DNA from: Pilaira anomala
Taxonomy: Eukaryota; Mucoromycota; Mucoromycetes; Mucorales; Mucoraceae
Direction: 5' to 3'
DNA: 64,000 bases
NCBI GenBank assembly: GCA_025716855.1
Contig: JAIXMQ010000080.1
Location: forward strand, 1 to 64,000
Below the pieces are notes generated by a model. It was given only the letters and a program-made list of their open reading frames with translations. It was not told the origin of the DNA and searched no databases. Shown here piece by piece: positions 22,751 through 32,100 of this stretch. Every line of letters starts with the position of its first letter. Within the stretch, counting starts at the first letter, position 1. The translations under genes and the position numbers were made by a program.

Positions 22751-23147
22751 TATTGATGGTCAACATGCTGACGTAATTTACGATCCAACCGTTCCACCAA
22801 CTGAATTATTTCGATCTATTTGCCATCAAAATACGACATAATGTAGCTAAGCCTTATGTATACAAGTACAAGATAAAACCTATCACTTTAACCAATATGT
22901 ATCAATAAAGTAAGAATCGAAGCAAGAAGTTTCCCTATTTGATTTAGAATACAGACAAACTTTGACCATCACAACGAAAAAAAAAGCTGTCGAAGTATCG
23001 TTAAATGTTTGTATAAAAAAAATATTAGATGTCTTTAGAAGAAGAAAATAATAATATCACTAAACGAGCACGCTTATATACGCAAGTGTACCCTGCCATA
23101 TCTCATTTAAACAATGAATACCCCCGGCCCTTCAACAAAACTCTCTA
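22751..23147. other. spacer, left flank of the mobile-element island
   Basis: About 400 bp without a supported gene. Short coding-like fragments are too broken to assign. Confidence 0.3.
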
Positions 23148-23256
23148 CTGTGACAAAATACCTTTAAATCTTTATTTTAATTGAAGGGTAAAAAAATCTC
23201 CCACACGGCAAAACGTTTAATTTATACAGCTGTTCTCCCCTTCATTTCCCACACAG
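23148..23256 (+). mobile_element. MITE family B, copy 1 (about 109 bp)
   Basis: Begins CTGTGACAAAATACC after a TA and ends CCCACACAG; the downstream duplication base has mutated (TC instead of TA). Internal sequence (AAAAAAATCTCCCACACGGC, TTTAATTTATACAGC) is nearly identical to the copy at 27298-27397, except for a short extra stretch near the left end. Confidence 0.8.
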
Positions 23257-23276
23257 TCTTTTCACTTGAAATCGTG

Positions 23277-23487
23277 ACGATTTACAATTTTTTTTAGACC
23301 AATCAAATTAATTTTTCAGACGATTTCAGTACTGTAAGTTCCTCTTCTTGAATCAACCTAATAAATCGTTCGATCTGATCTTGGCCGTACTTTTTATACT
23401 TTTGAGGAGGAGCAATGGTTACCTTTTGAAATGTTTCAGTCAAGGAGTCCATTGCTTCCTCCTTTTCGGTGCTTTTGGGTAATGTCA
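23277..23487 (-). mobile_element. Tc1/mariner copy 1, internally deleted (N-terminal ORF fused to 3' end)
   Basis: On the minus strand from 23487: PKSTEKEEAMDSLTETFQ, VTIAPPQKYKKYGQDQIERF and RLIQEEELTVLKSSEKLI, then a stop in sequence (TTGATTGGTCTAAAAAAAATT) that is the 3' end shared with copy 2. The reading frame thus jumps from the transposase N-terminus straight into the terminal region; the whole catalytic core is missing. It cannot make a transposase. Confidence 0.75.
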
Positions 23488-23699
23488 TAAGGTGGGACAG
23501 ACTTGTGATAAAACACTATGGAATAGTTGATGGCTGCTCTAATCCCTCCCATTTAAATTATAAAAGTAGTAAACATGTAAAATGTCTATTGTCAAAAGAA
23601 ATGTATCATATGCCATACCTTTTATAATTGCCTTGTGTCTTTATCAACGGGATATAGAGATAACAACCTTGCCTTAATATACACGGAAAAGAAGCAGAC

Positions 23700-23906
23700 A
23701 AAACCCCTTTGCCATATACAAAAGGCACTGTTTAAATGAAGTGTTCTCTTCTTGGAATCACCCAAGAAGGACCGTTGCCAGCCTGCATTTAATACACCAT
23801 GAAGAGTGTATCCGAAAGACGCTGTGCTCTGGAACAGTTGATTGTTATTCTTATACCTGCCACGTAATTCCCACAGCTGATGACGTATCGCGTCTATTTT
23901 TCGCAT
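23700..23906 (-). CDS. small unknown gene, divergent from the 23991 gene
   Basis: From an ATG at 23906 the frame reads MRKIDAIRHQLWELRGRY, QLFQSTASFGYTLHGVLNAG and WQRSFLGDSKKRTLHLNSAF. It stays open to 23622, but the last 30 residues look less protein-like, so the true end or a splice site is uncertain. The start lies 84 bp from the start of the opposite gene, giving a compact divergent pair inside the mobile-element island. No family recognised. Confidence 0.35.
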
Positions 23907-23990
23907 GACTTTCGAGCAAATACTTTTTTTTTGTAGAAATAAAAACGATTTTCTTATTAAAAAAAAACACTTTCACCACTACACGACAAC

Positions 23991-24358
23991 ATGCAATCGA
24001 ATATTGACTGGGTACTATCTAATTGGAAAGAAGATACAGTGTTTCCTGCTCTAGCATTTGCCCAGAATTCAGGGTGCGAAAATATGTCTTCCTGCGTAAG
24101 AGCATTTGAACAAGCCGTAATTGCTATTGGTGGGTACAATATCAAGAAGAGCCCACCTCAAAAGAACTGTATTCTATGGGCCAGGGAAATACAGGCTAAA
24201 GCTAAAGAGGTAATTAGGGAGTTCTGTACTTTGAATTAATTTGCTTTTTAGTTGAGAATACTGACAATGAAGATTTGGAAAATAGATACGACATGACATA
24301 TCAGACAGCGAAAACATTTGTTATGGCACAAATTATTCCCCAAGCTAACGTCATGTGA
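23991..24358 (+). CDS. small unknown two-exon gene in the island
   Basis: Exon 1 is 23991-24209 (MQSNIDWVLSNWKEDTVFPA, FAQNSGCENMSSCVRAFEQA, CILWAREIQAKAKE). A 47 bp intron (GTAATT to TTGAG) leads to exon 2 at 24257-24358, which continues in frame as NTDNEDLENRYDMTYQTAK and FVMAQIIPQANVM before TGA. The product is about 106 residues, acidic and probably helical, with no signal or membrane segment. Its coding character across the inferred intron supports a real gene. No family known to me; a role tied to the island's mobility is possible but unproven. Confidence 0.45.
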
Positions 24359-24824
24359 TAAAGTTGAACATATAATAGACACTCGATACAATTTCGGTAA
24401 GGAGATTTTTTCTACCTTAAAACAAGGGAGCATCATATGACGACCAAGAAGCGCCTCAAGGTGCAGCTGAAGAAACGAACAACAGAGGCGGAACTCTCAA
24501 TGCTTGAGGGCAGCTTATCCAGCAGCAACAGCGTGGCAGAAGCACCTTCTTCCAGCGACAACAACAACAATGGTAACATTATGGCAGCAGCACCTTCACT
24601 CAATAATAGCGGTAGTGTGTTAGAAGTAGCACCCTCATTTTTCAGTACAAGTGCCAATTTATCATCAGCAGAACCATCACCGCCCGTCCGCAACGGAGAG
24701 CTGATGTTAGAAAGTATGTTTGAGAAACTAGATCCTGCTAAAAAATGGATTTTATCTACTGGAAAATGCGTAGATAATGAGCTATATATGTTTGGCTTAC
24801 AATGTACTCATGATCATCCAAGTA

Positions 24825-24997
24825 CAGTACCTGCTTTACTTAAGGCCGTTCGATTTAAGGCCGTTTCCGATTTAAGGCCGCAATTCTCTGCAAAATTTGG
24901 TCATATTTAACTTCCTCAAGTCAGAAATAAGGCTATGATACGATTTAAGGCCACAAAAGTCTGAAAAAATTTTCAGCCTTAAATAGAGTGGGTACGG
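24825..24997. mobile_element. MITE family A, copy 2 (173 bp), inserted in a coding sequence
   Basis: Starts CAGTACCTGCTTTACTTAAG after TA (24823-24824) and ends GCCTTAAATAGAGTGGGTAC then GG, followed by TG (probably a mutated TA). The inner part repeats TTTAAGGCC several times and shares the core seen at 22677-22748. Removing the element with one 2-bp target duplication joins the two flanking reading frames of the family gene in frame. Confidence 0.72.
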
Positions 24998-25482
24998 TGA
25001 ATCCCTAATCATGGATCCTGATGATGCTAATTATACCAAATACAACGTGTTTACGCCAGCAGAGTTAGAAGAAATACGGACGTATAACGAAAAAAAGCTT
25101 CCGTTGATGACTTCTGATTTAAAAAATCACCTTTTAGCCTTTAATAAAAGCAATGCCAAAGATATTCGTAATGTATTAAAAGCTAACAACACGCTTGATG
25201 ATAAGTTTGATTCAGACGAAGACTGGATTAATTGTACAGTGTATTCAATACTCAGACAATACGAAGCAGGAAAATATGATGAAGCCTCACTGTGAATCAT
25301 GGTTTCAATCTCATATATGGTCAATGATAGAAAATGCTTTTGATGTTTTCAAAGATATCGATGCTGTAGTTGGGGAATCTGTTAGCCATGCGAGTCGAAA
25401 GAGGAAAAATGCCAATAGACATATTTCATCACTTGGAAAAATGGATCCTGTTGATGTATCCGAGCGATTGAATACGAAATAA

Positions 25483-25880
25483 AAAATAGTAAAGGATCTA
25501 TAAAAATAATCAGACGCAAAATAAGATAATTCTTTTATTATCTACAAAAATATGGAGGGTTTATATACATGTCAAAACTGAGTGTAGATCATTATTCAGG
25601 TCCGTGCTTGTTATTAACGCAGGAAGAACAATACCAATCATCGTGTCACATTGACCCATGTTCCTGGTATAGTTAAAATAGAATAACCAGAACCTGTCAA
25701 TGTTAACGGATAATCCGTGTTACTATTTACCGGATCAGTATTACTGGACGATAGTATATATAACTTAGTAGAACGAATGTTTATTAGTAATCGGTGGATA
25801 AAAGATTAAGTGGTAGTGGCCGTGTATAAATATGTGAGTAAAGTATTATATGAACATGTCTGGTCACATCACCTGTTCAA
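25483..25880. other. unassigned insertion-like stretch in the family gene relic
   Basis: About 400 bp separates two parts of the relic that would be adjacent in the family pattern. It contains CCGGATAATCC and ACCGGATCAG but no evident terminal repeats. It is either an insertion or decayed gene sequence. Confidence 0.3.
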
Positions 25881-26491
25881 TTTGGCCATAGACTGGATAT
25901 GATCTTTAGACAAAATGTAGCTGACCAATCTGAAGCTATGGAATTTGGTGGTAGTGAAGCAGGGATCAAAGACAGTGGTGGTAGTGGCACAAAATATTTA
26001 TATGAAAGAATGTAAAAGCTTCCACGTGCACTCAAGGATATGCTGGACAGACTTTATGAGAATATGCCGAACACTTACCATTTGGAATATAATCAGCTAA
26101 GGACAGTCGGATTTATACACAGTGGCCTCAACAGTCAGATGATTAGTTTGGATAGACCTACAATGTATGTTTCTCGTGTGACCTCTTACAAATCCATCAG
26201 TATTGGTACTCAAATCTCTCATCAAAGAAAATGAAAATCCAAGACGAATGAATTTTTTAGGCGTGTATGGGTCATATTAGCTTAGTTCATTTGATTAAAA
26301 GCACTTTTGTTCATTAAAAATTGTTTCTGTTCTTTGCCTTTGCTATGTGATAATGTTAATAGTCAAATCATTTTTTTTTTATATATATATTGTGATGGCA
26401 GAACCTGAGCTTTTTTTGAGACTATTTTTTTTTTATTCGCTACAACCCCTCAGAAGACCCTTATTTAGGTTATAACGAGAGTTCAGACTAG

Positions 26492-27285
26492 ATGGACCTT
26501 GATAATTTAGCTTTTCGGCTTGGTGAAATTGAAAAATTAGTTGACATGGACACAGTAATTATCACAGATCCCAAAAGCACCGAAATGGAGGGAGTAATGG
26601 ACTCCTTGACTGAAACATTTCAAAAGGTAACCATTGCTCCTCCTCAAAAGTATAAAAAGTACGGCCAAGATCAAATCGAACGATTTATTAGGTTGATTCA
26701 AGAAGAGGAACTTACAGTACCGAAATCAGCTGAACAATGTGGTTATTCTTCACAGTAGTGCGTACAAGCTTTTAAACGAGCTCAATGCTGGCTGTGGATC
26801 AGTACGGTCAGGTAGAGCCCAAAAACAAGCCAAGCGTTCCCCAAACAAGCTTTTCCCAGAGCATACAGCATTTTTGAGCGACTTATTGACACAAATCCTT
26901 CAATCACTCTTGAGAAAGCTAAACAAAATTTAAGTGAGCATTTTGATGGTCTCCAAGTGTCTCTGTCCAGATTTTTTTAAATCCGATTGAAGAATGTTGG
27001 TCTAAAGTCAAGAAAAATATCAGAAGAAATCCTCTTAATAAATCTGACATGCTTACACCACGTATTCCAGAAGTTTGTACGCAGGTCACTATTGCTGACT
27101 GTAATAACTGGATAAAACATGCTGAAACCTATTGGGAAAGGTGTCTTCAAAAGGAACTTGGCTTGAAATAACCAACATCTCAAAAAGCACCTAACAAACA
27201 GTAACAAAATACATAAAACAATTGTCTTAAAAAATTATCAAATCGTCTGAAAAATTAATTTGATTGGTCTAAAAAAAATTGTAAA
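26492..27285 (+). mobile_element. Tc1/mariner copy 2, internally deleted, pseudogene
   Basis: From 26492: MDLDNLAFRLGEIEKLVDMD, TETFQKVTIAPPQKYKKYG, TVPKSAEQCGYSSQ, with a one-base shift near 26745 into AYKLLNELNAGCGSV and RSPNKLFPEHTAFLSDLL. This is the helix-turn-helix N-terminal part of a DDE_3 transposase. The sequence then jumps at about 26970 to PIEECWSKVKKNIRRNPL and the C-terminus (ADCNNWIKHAETYWERCLQ), ending in TAA near 27170. The region with the first two catalytic acids is missing. The 3' terminal sequence (TTGATTGGTCTAAAAAAAATT, ending near 27285) matches copy 1 in inverted orientation. Confidence 0.75.
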
Positions 27286-27297
27286 TCGTGAAAATTA

Positions 27298-27397
27298 CTG
27301 TGTCAAAATACTTTATTTTAATTGAGGGGTAAAAAAATCTCCCACACGGCAAAACGTTTAATTTATACAGCTCTTCTCCCCTTCATTTCCCACACAG
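27298..27397 (+). mobile_element. MITE family B, copy 2 (100 bp)
   Basis: CTGTGTCAAAATAC to CCCACACAG with TA on both sides (27296-27297 and 27398-27399). Ends are short inverted repeats with partly complementary interior (TTGAGGGG against CCCCTTC). It lies in the 3' flank of the Zn2Cys6 gene, 30 bp from that gene's stop codon. Confidence 0.82.
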
Positions 27398-27426
27398 TAG
27401 ATCACAATGAAACCTTGATTTTGATC

Positions 27427-28898
27427 TCAGGAAGTGAAGCCTCCCCAGTAATTTTTTTGAGAAGAAAATAAAAGCAAAGTATCATCTAGTAATAAGTTAT
27501 CAAATTCTAGCGGTTTTGATGGATGTTGTTGGTCTAAATAAAAAGTAGTATCTATACTACTACATTCACTACTGCTAAGATATTCTGGTGGTGTGGAAGG
27601 TGATACAGAACATAGTTGATTTACTAATTGTACAGCTTCATCGTCAGTCGGTAAACTTTGGTTGTACTAATTATATTGTGTTTAGTAAGACAATTATTCA
27701 TTGGTACAGTTATACGTATTTTAGTTACCATGGACATTAGATTACTAGTGTCTAAAATAGAGTTCAATTGTTCCGATTGATGTTGCTGTTGCTGTTGTTG
27801 TTGTTGTTGTTGTTGTTGTTGAATAAATGGCATACTGGTAATTTCAGATACAATACAGACCATATACAATTGATCTAAAGTAGAAGGTACAAATAGATCT
27901 GCACCAAATCCACCACCCAAATAAAATTTACAAGAAAACTCTTTTTGTGTTGATTTAAATTTTAATGTCTCTCTTAGAGTTTGAGAGCCATTTGCAATTT
28001 GAAATAATTGTGCAGGTGATGAGGTCAGGAACAGTTCGGAGCTTGCATTTGTGGTAAAAGAAATGGGTTGATTTGTTGTTGTACAATTAGTTGTTGTCGA
28101 ATGACTATTATCAAGTAATAATCGATGAATACGTGACAATTTATCTGTAGATTCTGTATGAATAAACTCATAAAATGATCTACGATCTAATTCACTTGGC
28201 TTCATATTTAAAAATTTCGTTGATTCATCTGAAACTCTTGCACAGCATAAATCCATAGAAAGAAACACCTAAATGTTAAAAATTAATTAGATATGTATGT
28301 ATGAGTGTGTGTGAAAAAAAACTTACTGTCATCATCTCATTTTGTTTTTGGGGTAATGTATCTGCCGTAAATGACAACTTTCGATTTTCATTCAAAGTCA
28401 TATTAAAAGAAGAAACTGGAAATTGAGGTGCAGTTACAGGTAGTAATGATACAAATGTACTATTATTTGCTGCTAATTGTGCTTTGGGCTTAGGTACTGT
28501 ATTAGGGTTGTATACTTTTTTGACATTTGCTGTTAATTTTGGTCTACCACGTTTCTTGTGTTGTATATCAATACATGTATCACATTTTCCTAATGATGTA
28601 CATCGTTTACATGGACGTGATACTATGATATATACTCTTTATTAATTACCACTCTCACTAATAGGAATAAAACCAATACTTACAATCACATGCCAAGTGT
28701 GCCTTTTTGCAATTGAGCTATATAAACATATGTTAGTAAATTGTATGATGTCAATACAGTGATATAATACTTTACACAAGCTGTGGGTACATGTGTTGAC
28801 TTGGTTGGTTTCTTTTTCGAAATAGCATGTTTTCTATTATTATGGGTATTATTATTCTTATTACTGCTATGCATAGATGTGTTATAAAGCTCAAGCAT
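27427..28898 (-). CDS. Zn2Cys6 transcription factor with PAS-like domain, Ert1/AcuK type
   Basis: Five exons: 28898-28776, 28717-28684, 28622-28327, 28268-27729 and 27666-27427, giving 410 residues with consistent phases. The zinc cluster is split over three exons: ACLNCKKAHLACD, then RPCKRCTSLGKC, which matches C-x2-C-x6-C-x5-C-x2-C-x6-C. It is followed by DIQHKKRGRPK, a basic tail typical of Ert1/AcuK/AcuM regulators of gluconeogenesis and respiratory genes. A PAS-like domain starts near residue 160 (RVSDESTKFLNMKPSELDRR, FYEFIHTESTDKLSRIHRLL). A run of 13 Gln (27786-27824, mostly CAA) lies in the second half. A role in carbon-source switching is inferred from the family. The 3' UTR must cross or stop before the MITE at 27397. 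Confidence 0.84.
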
Positions 28899-29131
28899 TG
28901 TAAATATGTAAAAATGTGGGGAAAAGGAGAGAAAAGAAAGAAAAGAAGAATTTGCGGAAATGAAATAGAATTTTGTCCCAGAAAATACCTCTCTTCTCCC
29001 CACAAAATAGGATTCGCCTGGGTAATTTACATGATCAACAAATGGGAAAATTTAAATCTTTAAATAGTAATTTCACACACCCAAATTAGGATAGAAAATG
29101 TCCGAAGAAGAAGTGATTAAATTTGATATCT

Positions 29132-32100
29132 TTATTCTTCTACTTGTTGAGAGGGTACTTTTGTAATATGATATGATGTTCCTATACGGATAAGTAATGT
29201 ACGTAATGCCATACGAATTTCAGGTAATAGACTTTCCTGTCCTAAAAGTTCAACTGACGGAAGATAAAATCTAGGAACGTGTCTCAAGAACTATATATAT
29301 GTATATATATTATTAGTTACTGAATAAAATATATTTATATAAAAGCACTCACATCTTCATCTTGTAATTGTGCTAAACCATTCAAGATATTAACTACAAC
29401 AGGTGTCCAAGCAGCAATAGGCTTAGGTTTAGTTTCAGGATCAAGTTCAGCATAAAGTGTAAATATTTCATTACAGAGTCTGTTTTTATATATATATATA
29501 AAATTAGTATATTTGCATGCATACATACATACATATTTGATAGCTTACGGTATTAAAATCTTTTCAATTTCACCTCGTTTATCATCGCGATCATTAATAT
29601 TTTCTAAATTAGCATACATTCTCATTAATACAGAAACATAGCAACCACCACTTGAAGTTTCTTGCTTTAACAAATTTGGAAGTTGTTTCATGAAACCAAA
29701 ACGGAATAAAGCCATACGAAGATCATTATCAATATTAAACTTTTTAGCAAAATAAAATGATCTACCAAGACAACCCATTAATGTCATTAAATGTGAAGCT
29801 GGATAAGCACAATAGACAACGTCTTTCACCAATAAATCATTAACAGTTTGAATCAACATGAGTTGTAATACACACTTGATAATTACTTGTTGGAAATTTC
29901 TTTGACGTTCTTCACTAATATCAAGATCAAAGTTCATTGAATCATTCTCCATATTGTTTGAAGACTTTAATTCATTATTTGATAAATCCTTGACTTTATC
30001 TACTAAATCTTCAGTATCATCAAATAATCCATTTGCTGTAGTTTCTTCAAATAAATGAATAAACATTTGTGACACCAATTCCCAACATCTTTCATCAAAT
30101 TTTTCCACATTAAATTCAATATATTGATCAAGGCATTCACATCCAATACGTGCTAAAGTATCATTATCTTGCGTAATACACATACTAAATAAACTAAGTA
30201 CATGCTCCATCATATCTCTCATATTATCAAAATAATAAGTATATAAATCTACCACATTACGAAGTGCTTCTACCATAGTTGTTGATATCCAGACAATATG
30301 ATCTTCAGGTGACATTTGACGTCTATCATGATTTCCATCTCTTAAATCATCAAACAGGGGGAACACAATTTGACGTGATACAGTTGTCCAAAATTCAGGT
30401 GTAAAAGTATTTCCGTGTTGTTTTAAAGTTTCAAACAAGTAAGCTAAAGCACGTTTACGTACCTCTACATCATCACTTTGCATGACTACTTCTTTTAATC
30501 CATAAAGTACTGCAAACCAAAATTTGACAAGGAAATCATCTCCTGCTGCTTGCATAGGAATATTCGTTGTAGTATTCACTGCATGAGCATCTGTAATCTC
30601 TAATGGCGTGGTCTTGTTTGCAATTTCCAACATACGAGGTATAGTTCCTTTAATCATATCTAAAGCAGGTAAACTAATCTTTTGAAACTTTTGGTTTTTG
30701 GAGAACTCGACTAAACAAGAAATATAATCTGGAAATGTACCATTGGCAACAATATCACCAAATCTTTCATTTGTTACACTACGTACAATATCAAATGTCA
30801 TATGAACGATGGATTCAGAGGATTCAAATGCACCTGTTGCAAATACTGCCAACATTGTCTTCCAACCAGATCTTAAATGATGAGGTCTAGCTTGAATCAT
30901 TTGAGAAAGACATCTTAATACCATATCTTTAATAGCAACATCCGGATTATTCGCTAGTACTTCTCTAAAAGGCATCAAGAAATCTTTTTGAAATTTGAAA
31001 TGTGGTAATTCTTCCTTTTCTAAAAACTTCATGGCTAATTGACGAAGAGAATCCAAAGCGAAAAAGGCAACGTTGAAATTAGATTGACATCCTACTCTGT
31101 TATAATACTCTCCTAGTATTGCCCAAATATTAGACCATTCCATACGAATACGATTCATGTTATAGTATGAAATTTCAACCAACTTTTGTAAACTGTACAT
31201 ACGAGGGTGTTCCATATGTGCAGAAGATACAATTTCTTCCCATGAGGTTTCACAAAGTGCACGGACAAAATCAACAATGGCACCACCATTTAAATTCACT
31301 GTAGATGTAAATAATCGATCTACTGCAAGTACCAGAGATTGTGATGAACTAGCTGATGTAACTTCTTCTGTCAAGGATAATTGTGTATTGTTACGTGTTG
31401 CATTTGAATTTCTACCCGAGATATTATTACGACCTCCCATTAAAGAAGTACGACGATTAAAATCACCTGATACTTTTCCAGCGTTTGTCTTTTTAGCTGG
31501 ACTATTACTAAATGTATCTGATTTAGGTCCAATACCACCATCCAATCCACTTGTAATCAATTGAAATCTTTCCAATTGACTAACTGTTGATAGAATTTCC
31601 TTCCAAGATCCTTTGAGATAATTTCCGTCTACTGCGGCTACTTCGAGTAAAGTTTTGATGGCTTCTACATTCTTTGGCTTCATTTCATTCAAGTTGGTCA
31701 AAAAGGTGAATTTAGTCAAAGTGGTCACAAACGCATCTCTTTGAAGATCCACATCTTCTAATTGTACAGTGTGAAACAAACAAATAATTCGAATGGCATT
31801 CTTGAAACCAGACAAACAAAGACTCACTGTAGCTAAATCATCTGATTCTTGTAAAGCACCTGAGATGCCTGCTAAAAACGCCATCCAAGCTACTTCAAAC
31901 ATGGGACGTACATGTTCTACATGAGATGCAGAGTAAAATGTAATCATATCACTTTCTCCCGCACGACGGCGACTGGCCAACATATTTCGAAACATGGCTT
32001 CTGTCTTGGACCCCATTTCTTCTGTAGCTGCTTGATATGCCTCACGTCGTACATCTCTTGCAATACCTGCATTTACTAAAGCATTTTGAATACCTGTGAT

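Larger units (their letters stand above)
24437..26234 (+). pseudogene. decayed member of a multicopy Mucoromycota protein family (GES-S-AS-RKN motif)
   Basis: One ancestral frame can be followed through several breaks. 24437-24823: a Ser/Asn/Ala-rich N-terminus, then MFEKLDPAKKWILSTGKCVD and FGLQCTHDHPS. A MITE (24825-24997) interrupts here. The frame then continues as LIMDPDDANYTKYNVFTPAE, WINCTVYSILRQYEAG. A one-base frameshift at about 25290 is followed by ESWFQSHIWSMIENAFDVF, GESVSHASRKRKN and a stop at 25482. After about 400 bp of unassigned DNA the C-terminal part resumes at about 25880 (GHRLDMIFRQNV, EFGGSEAGIKDSGGSGTKYL, an in-frame TAA, then KLPRALKDMLDRLYENM and LRTVGFIHSGLNSQM) to 26234. 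From memory, proteins with this W-x-HIWS / GESxSxASxRKN / E-x-G-x-EAG layout are numerous in Rhizopus and Mucor genomes. Their function is not known to me. Confidence 0.55.
23148..27397. mobile_element. nested mobile-element island with gene cargo
   Basis: A 4.25 kb block with symmetrical ends. Outermost are two copies of one MITE in the same orientation (23148-23256 and 27298-27397). Just inside each lies the 3' end of one Tc1/mariner family, facing outward on both sides (23277-23487 on minus, 26492-27285 on plus), so these form inverted repeats. Between them are a divergent pair of small unknown genes (about 23700-23906 and 23991-24358) and a decayed multicopy-family gene (24437-26234) split by a second MITE (24825-24997). 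The island lies between the mannosidase and the Zn2Cys6 regulator. Whether it ever moved as a unit is inference. Confidence 0.55.

Noticed and set aside
27786..27824. TTG/TGT triplet repeat as a possible CRISPR-like or minisatellite array
   Set aside because: It is a run of CAA/CAG codons encoding 13 glutamines in the Zn2Cys6 regulator.
31277..31564. 95-codon plus-strand frame opposite sec7
   Set aside because: Lies fully antisense to a well-supported exon with Sec7-family conservation; a codon-bias shadow.
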